A stretch of 64,000 nt of DNA from Streptococcus sp. M334 (GTDB lineage Bacteria > Bacillota > Bacilli > Lactobacillales > Streptococcaceae): contig NZ_GL732490.1 in assembly GCF_000187745.1 (NCBI RefSeq), forward strand, positions 1 to 64,000. The letters are read 5' to 3'. The translations under genes were made by a program, and so were the position numbers. This document shows, one piece after another, positions 60,472 through 64,000 of the stretch. Below the pieces are notes generated by a model. The model was not told the DNA's origin. It did not search any database and saw only the letters and a list, made by a program, of their open reading frames with translations. The first letter of the stretch is position 1; each line of letters begins with the position of its first letter.

Positions 60472-61828
60472 AGGAAAACTTATTGAAGGGGGCAGAGAAT
60501 CTGACAATGAGAATGGTTTTACATTGCCTGAAGATGTCATTCAAGCAACAATTAACGGAGATTTAGTATTTTTCTGTGGTGCAGGTATAAGTACAGAGTC
60601 AAAAAAAGTTATGCCTACTTCATTTTATACGGATATAAAAGATGAGTTGGTATATAAAAATCATATTGAAGTAGATGATAATCTATCCTTTTCTAAGTTG
60701 ATGAGTTTGTTTTGTGAAAATGTCGTAAATGGTAGAAAAGAACTATTTAAAAGGATAAATAGAAGATTTCAAATGATCGATAATTTTCCGGAACTATATG
60801 GTATTGCTTCAGAATTTCACAAAGAAGTTGCTAAAATTCCACAGGTTGGAACTGTAATAACAACTAATTGGGATACTTTGTTTGAAGACAATTGTGATAT
60901 GTTTCCAATTATTTATAATGAAGATGTTGCTTTGTGGGATACATTTGATAAAAGGGTTTTTAAAATTCATGGTTCTATTAAAAATATAGGTTCAATTATT
61001 GCAACTGAGAATGACTATGAAAATTGCTATAAAAAATTGTCAACAAAACCTATTGGGGATAGGTTAAAAACTATCTTATCAACAAAAACAGTAGTATTTG
61101 TAGGTTTTTCTTTTGGTGACGAAGATTTGAATAAAATTATTGAAATTCTTTCAGATGATTTGGGACAGTTTGCAAATCAATTTTATTTAGTGACAATTGA
61201 TGAAAAGTGGTTGGAGAAGCACCCTAAAAATATAATCCCGATTATTACTGATGGGACATTTTTTGTTAAATCTTTGAAAAAAGAACTTATTCAGCAAGGA
61301 ACTCTGATTGACAGTAAGGTATATCGTTTTGCAAAAGATAAAAATGAAATTTTGATAAATAAACACTTAAGTTGGATGAATGATGATAACTTTCATGAAA
61401 TTTTGCATGAGTATCCCGAACTACTATTGACAGTTGCATACCAAGATGGTATGATACATGCTTTTCAAAGATGTATAGCTGATGAAAAATCAGGAAGAGT
61501 ATTAATGCCAAATTATACTCATGACGTTGTTCATAGTTATTTATATTTATATAACAAAAGAATGAGTGAAAATGAATATTTGCGAGCTTACTATGATCTG
61601 GGGTATTCTGATGGATTTTTGGCATTAGAATTGTTTGCTCGTGGAAAAAATGAAGATGCTTTATTACCACCTATGTTTTATTTTAATGGTAAAAATTTTG
61701 ATGATTTAGAAACATTATTATCCTACTTAAATGATAATAGAATTCCAAAACTTTATCATTATTGTAAAGAAAATGTTACTCCCTATAAGAATGGAGTAAT
61801 CCCTCATTGTATGCCATGGTATTGTTAG
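60455..61828 (+). CDS. SIR2-family protein (second, distinct copy)
   Basis: This 457-residue protein has its own complete SIR2 set: FFCGAGIS (GAGIS 42-46), TTNWD with Asn138, candidate catalytic His172 in KIHGSIK, and GFSFGDEDL from 217. The remaining ~190 residues are a helical C-terminal domain that I do not recognise (HLSWMNDDNFHEILHEYPEL...). It is clearly not a duplicate of the first SIR2 gene. It overlaps the HerA gene and is followed 22 bp later by hsdS. Two start codons (60455, 60458) are possible. Confidence 0.85.
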   Translation: MMVKVKGKLIEGGRESDNENGFTLPEDVIQATINGDLVFFCGAGISTESKKVMPTSFYTDIKDELVYKNHIEVDDNLSFSKLMSLFCENVVNGRKELFKRINRRFQMIDNFPELYGIASEFHKEVAKIPQVGTVITTNWDTLFEDNCDMFPIIYNEDVALWDTFDKRVFKIHGSIKNIGSIIATENDYENCYKKLSTKPIGDRLKTILSTKTVVFVGFSFGDEDLNKIIEILSDDLGQFANQFYLVTIDEKWLEKHPKNIIPIITDGTFFVKSLKKELIQQGTLIDSKVYRFAKDKNEILINKHLSWMNDDNFHEILHEYPELLLTVAYQDGMIHAFQRCIADEKSGRVLMPNYTHDVVHSYLYLYNKRMSENEYLRAYYDLGYSDGFLALELFARGKNEDALLPPMFYFNGKNFDDLETLLSYLNDNRIPKLYHYCKENVTPYKNGVIPHCMPWYC

Positions 61829-61850
61829 ATATATTTTAGTGGAGATTTAA

Positions 61851-63110
61851 ATGATGAAACAGAGCAATCCCAGAATAAGATTCAAAGAATTTAATAACAA
61901 GTGGGGTAATTACAAATTAGGTCAGCTGGGAAGTTTTAAATCAGGTATAGGCTTTCCAGATAGTCAACAAGGTGGTACAGAAGGAATTCCATTTTTTAAG
62001 GTTTCTGATATGAATAATATTGGAAATGAAACTGAGATGAGAAATGCAAACAATTATGTTACACAGGAGCAAATTGTGAAAAATAGCTGGAATGTTGTTA
62101 AAGACACCCCAGCTATCATCTTTGCTAAAGTCGGTGCTGCATTAATGTTAAATAGAAAACGGTTAGTTACTAAAACTTTTCTGATTGACAATAATACTAT
62201 GAGTTATTCTCTTAATAAATCATGGGATAAAGATTTTGGTTTGACATTATTTCAAACGATATATTTACCCAAGTATGCACAAATCGGTGCCCTTCCTTCA
62301 TACAATGCTAGTGATATAGCGACGATAAAGGTTAATGTGCCTAATATTCAAGAACAATCCGCCATCGGTACCCTTTTTCGTACCCTCGACGACCTTTTGG
62401 CGAGCTATAAGGACAATCTCGCTAACTACCAATCTCTCAAGGCGACTATGCTATCCAAGATGTTTCCCAAAGCTGGACAGACAGTCCCTGAGATTCGTTT
62501 GGATGGATTTGAAGGTGAGTGGGAGAAAACTACTTTAGAAAAATCTACAGATCGTGTAAAATCTTACTCTTTGTCAAGAGATGTTGAGACGAATCAAGAT
62601 ACAGGTCTAAAGTACATACATTATGGTGATATTCATCTAGGAAAAGTTTCTATGATAGATGATGGAAATTCAATTCCATATATTAAAACTGATACAAAAT
62701 TAAGTGAATTTCTACAGCAGGGAGATTTAATTTTCGCTGATGCTTCAGAAGATTACAAAGGAATTGCAGAAGTTGCAGTAGTTGTTGATGCTCTATCAGA
62801 AAAAATAGTTGCAGGCCTTCATACGATAGCTGTTAGACCTCAGTCAATTTTTGATTCAATTTTCTTATATTTCATGTTTAAAACTCAAACATTTAGAAAA
62901 TATGGCTATAAAGTAGGTACAGGTATGAAAGTATTTGGAATAAGTCCATCAAACTTAATGAAATATGAATTTTACTATCCTGATAAAAAAGAACAACAAG
63001 CCATCGGTTTCTATTTTTCAAACCTCGATAACCTCATCAACTCACACCAAGAAAAAATTTCTCAATTGGAAACACTCAAAAAGAAACTCTTGCAGGATAT
63101 GTTTATATAA
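61851..63110 (+). CDS. hsdS: Type I restriction specificity subunit S
   Basis: This 419-residue subunit sets the DNA target. TRD1 spans ~10-155, the central conserved helix ~160-215 (EQSAIGTLFRTLDDLLASYKD ... MLSKMFPKAGQ), TRD2 ~220-375 and the distal conserved helix ~380-419 (EQQAIGFYFSNLDNLINSHQ). The conserved helices have the host's higher GC, while both TRDs are AT-rich, which indicates TRD exchange by recombination. Alternative ATG three bases later. No second hsdS or recombinase is seen in the window. Confidence 0.93.
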   Translation: MMKQSNPRIRFKEFNNKWGNYKLGQLGSFKSGIGFPDSQQGGTEGIPFFKVSDMNNIGNETEMRNANNYVTQEQIVKNSWNVVKDTPAIIFAKVGAALMLNRKRLVTKTFLIDNNTMSYSLNKSWDKDFGLTLFQTIYLPKYAQIGALPSYNASDIATIKVNVPNIQEQSAIGTLFRTLDDLLASYKDNLANYQSLKATMLSKMFPKAGQTVPEIRLDGFEGEWEKTTLEKSTDRVKSYSLSRDVETNQDTGLKYIHYGDIHLGKVSMIDDGNSIPYIKTDTKLSEFLQQGDLIFADASEDYKGIAEVAVVVDALSEKIVAGLHTIAVRPQSIFDSIFLYFMFKTQTFRKYGYKVGTGMKVFGISPSNLMKYEFYYPDKKEQQAIGFYFSNLDNLINSHQEKISQLETLKKKLLQDMFI

Positions 63111-63123
63111 GATTGGAGAGACT

Positions 63124-64000
63124 ATGACGAAAAAATTAAAAACTACTCAAATTTCTTTGTTTCTTAATAGTAGATTAGTTAAAAATTTTGAAGATTGTCT
63201 AAAAGATAAGTTTAAATATGATGAATACCCATTAAATAGTGTGATTGGGCTAGAGGGGAAAATATTTGTTCAAAAATCAGATCCTAAATCGCCCTCTTGG
63301 GAGGATGAGTTGAATCAATTATCTGCCCAAAAGATAGAATTTGCTAAAAATGTTCCTAATAAGGCTGTGGTAGTATTAAAATATAAAAGAAGATTTTTTA
63401 GTATAACATTCGGATATGGTAGATCAATGTTAAATGAATCAGCTATTATTCGAAATTTCGGTTTGAAAGTTGCAGCTAATTTAATAGATAAAGATAAAAT
63501 AAGAAGCATGAATATAACTAGTATTGAAGATGTCATAGTCTCATCTCAAAGACAAAGTTCGATTTATGCTTCTCAAGATATATTTGCTCTAGATACTAGG
63601 AAAAATCTATTACAGTCTGTCTCAGGAGCGCCTGCTTTGGAGAGTGTAGCATCATTTCTTGTAGGAACAGATAGTTTAGTAGCTAGTCGAAAGATGAATA
63701 TAACTGATATTAAAGATAGTATTGATTTTTATTATAATAGTTATAAAAAAAATGATTATAAAAATAATGGTTTTTCATGGCTCGATAATATTTTGGAAGT
63801 GAGAGAAAAAAATTTAAAATATGATTTAGATAATCAATTATACCTGGAGATAACAGAGGATCGCTGTCCAACCATTGCTCCTAATACTTTACTTGATTGG
63901 GAGAATGTAGAAGGTTTTTTTCTTACTGGAACTGGAAACAGAGAAAGAGAGTTTTCAATTGAAATTGATTCGAACGCATATTTTTCAAAAATAGGGGGAA
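63124..64000 (+). CDS. TIGR04141/DUF6119 family protein (5' part, runs off the window)
   Basis: At least 292 residues are encoded; the gene continues past the right edge. After TTQISLFLNSRLV come the hallmarks of the sporadically distributed TIGR04141 (DUF6119) family: RRFFSITFGYGRSMLNESAIIRNFGLKVAANLIDKDKIRSMN is split over 127 bp from 63388, then ALDTRKNLLQSVSGAP. The family occurs in mobile defence and restriction contexts, and its activity is not established to my knowledge. The ATG is preceded by ggagag and lies 13 bp after hsdS, so it belongs to the same operon. Family assignment is from memory of motifs. Confidence 0.75.
   Translation, partial: MTKKLKTTQISLFLNSRLVKNFEDCLKDKFKYDEYPLNSVIGLEGKIFVQKSDPKSPSWEDELNQLSAQKIEFAKNVPNKAVVVLKYKRRFFSITFGYGRSMLNESAIIRNFGLKVAANLIDKDKIRSMNITSIEDVIVSSQRQSSIYASQDIFALDTRKNLLQSVSGAPALESVASFLVGTDSLVASRKMNITDIKDSIDFYYNSYKKNDYKNNGFSWLDNILEVREKNLKYDLDNQLYLEITEDRCPTIAPNTLLDWENVEGFFLTGTGNREREFSIEIDSNAYFSKIGG

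Noticed and set aside
61851..63110. Phase-variable inverting hsdS locus
   Set aside because: No second hsdS, inverted TRD copy or recombinase gene is found within the window.

Overview
The window is a chromosomal segment of a low-GC Gram-positive coccus, best matched to a mitis-group Streptococcus (S. mitis / S. oralis / S. pneumoniae cluster). The evidence is a BOX-type repeat, TGn-TATAAT extended -10 promoters, an LPxTG serine-rich-repeat (SRR) adhesin with its accessory Sec (SecA2/SecY2) locus, phpP-stkP, yefM-yoeB and a scrR-scrB/scrA/scrK sucrose regulon. I recall a similar gene order in pneumococcus. A StkP with only three visible PASTA repeats hints at a non-pneumococcal mitis-group species, but that is inference.

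1-22.9 kb: SRR adhesin glycosylation and export island. The window opens in the C-terminal SAST/SASQ repeats and LPNTG anchor of the adhesin. Eight genes follow that are GT2, GT8, Gtf3-like and GT-D (DUF1792) glycosyltransferases or an acetyltransferase, several fused and most sharing one ~120-residue C-terminal module. Then come secY2-asp1-asp2-asp3-secA2-gtfA-gtfB-asp4-asp5, the dedicated translocon, the priming GlcNAc transferase pair and the small SecE/SecG-like subunits.

22.9-47.9 kb: conserved chromosome. On the minus strand lie a FUSC-type membrane protein and sstT. On the plus strand lie a short MscS, CorA, the yqeG-yqeH-yhbY-nadD-yqeK-isochorismatase-rsfS-methyltransferase-tmcAL ribosome/NAD cluster, the yefM-yoeB toxin-antitoxin pair, rny, gmk-rpoZ-priA-fmt-rsmB-phpP-stkP, a split threonine/serine exporter, and mvaS-mvaA.

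47.9-54.4 kb: sucrose regulon (scrR-scrB on minus; scrA and scrK on plus) with a ~380-bp divergent control region, then a minus-strand DedA/TVP38 membrane protein.

54.5-64 kb: defence island. An hsdR of type I restriction is followed by a strongly AT-rich insert encoding a SIR2 protein, a HerA/FtsK-like ATPase and a second, different SIR2 protein, then hsdS and the start of a TIGR04141/DUF6119 protein that runs off the window. No hsdM is seen; it may lie beyond the right edge. The SIR2-HerA-SIR2 cassette nested inside a type I restriction operon, with DUF6119, is the best candidate here for a little-described system.
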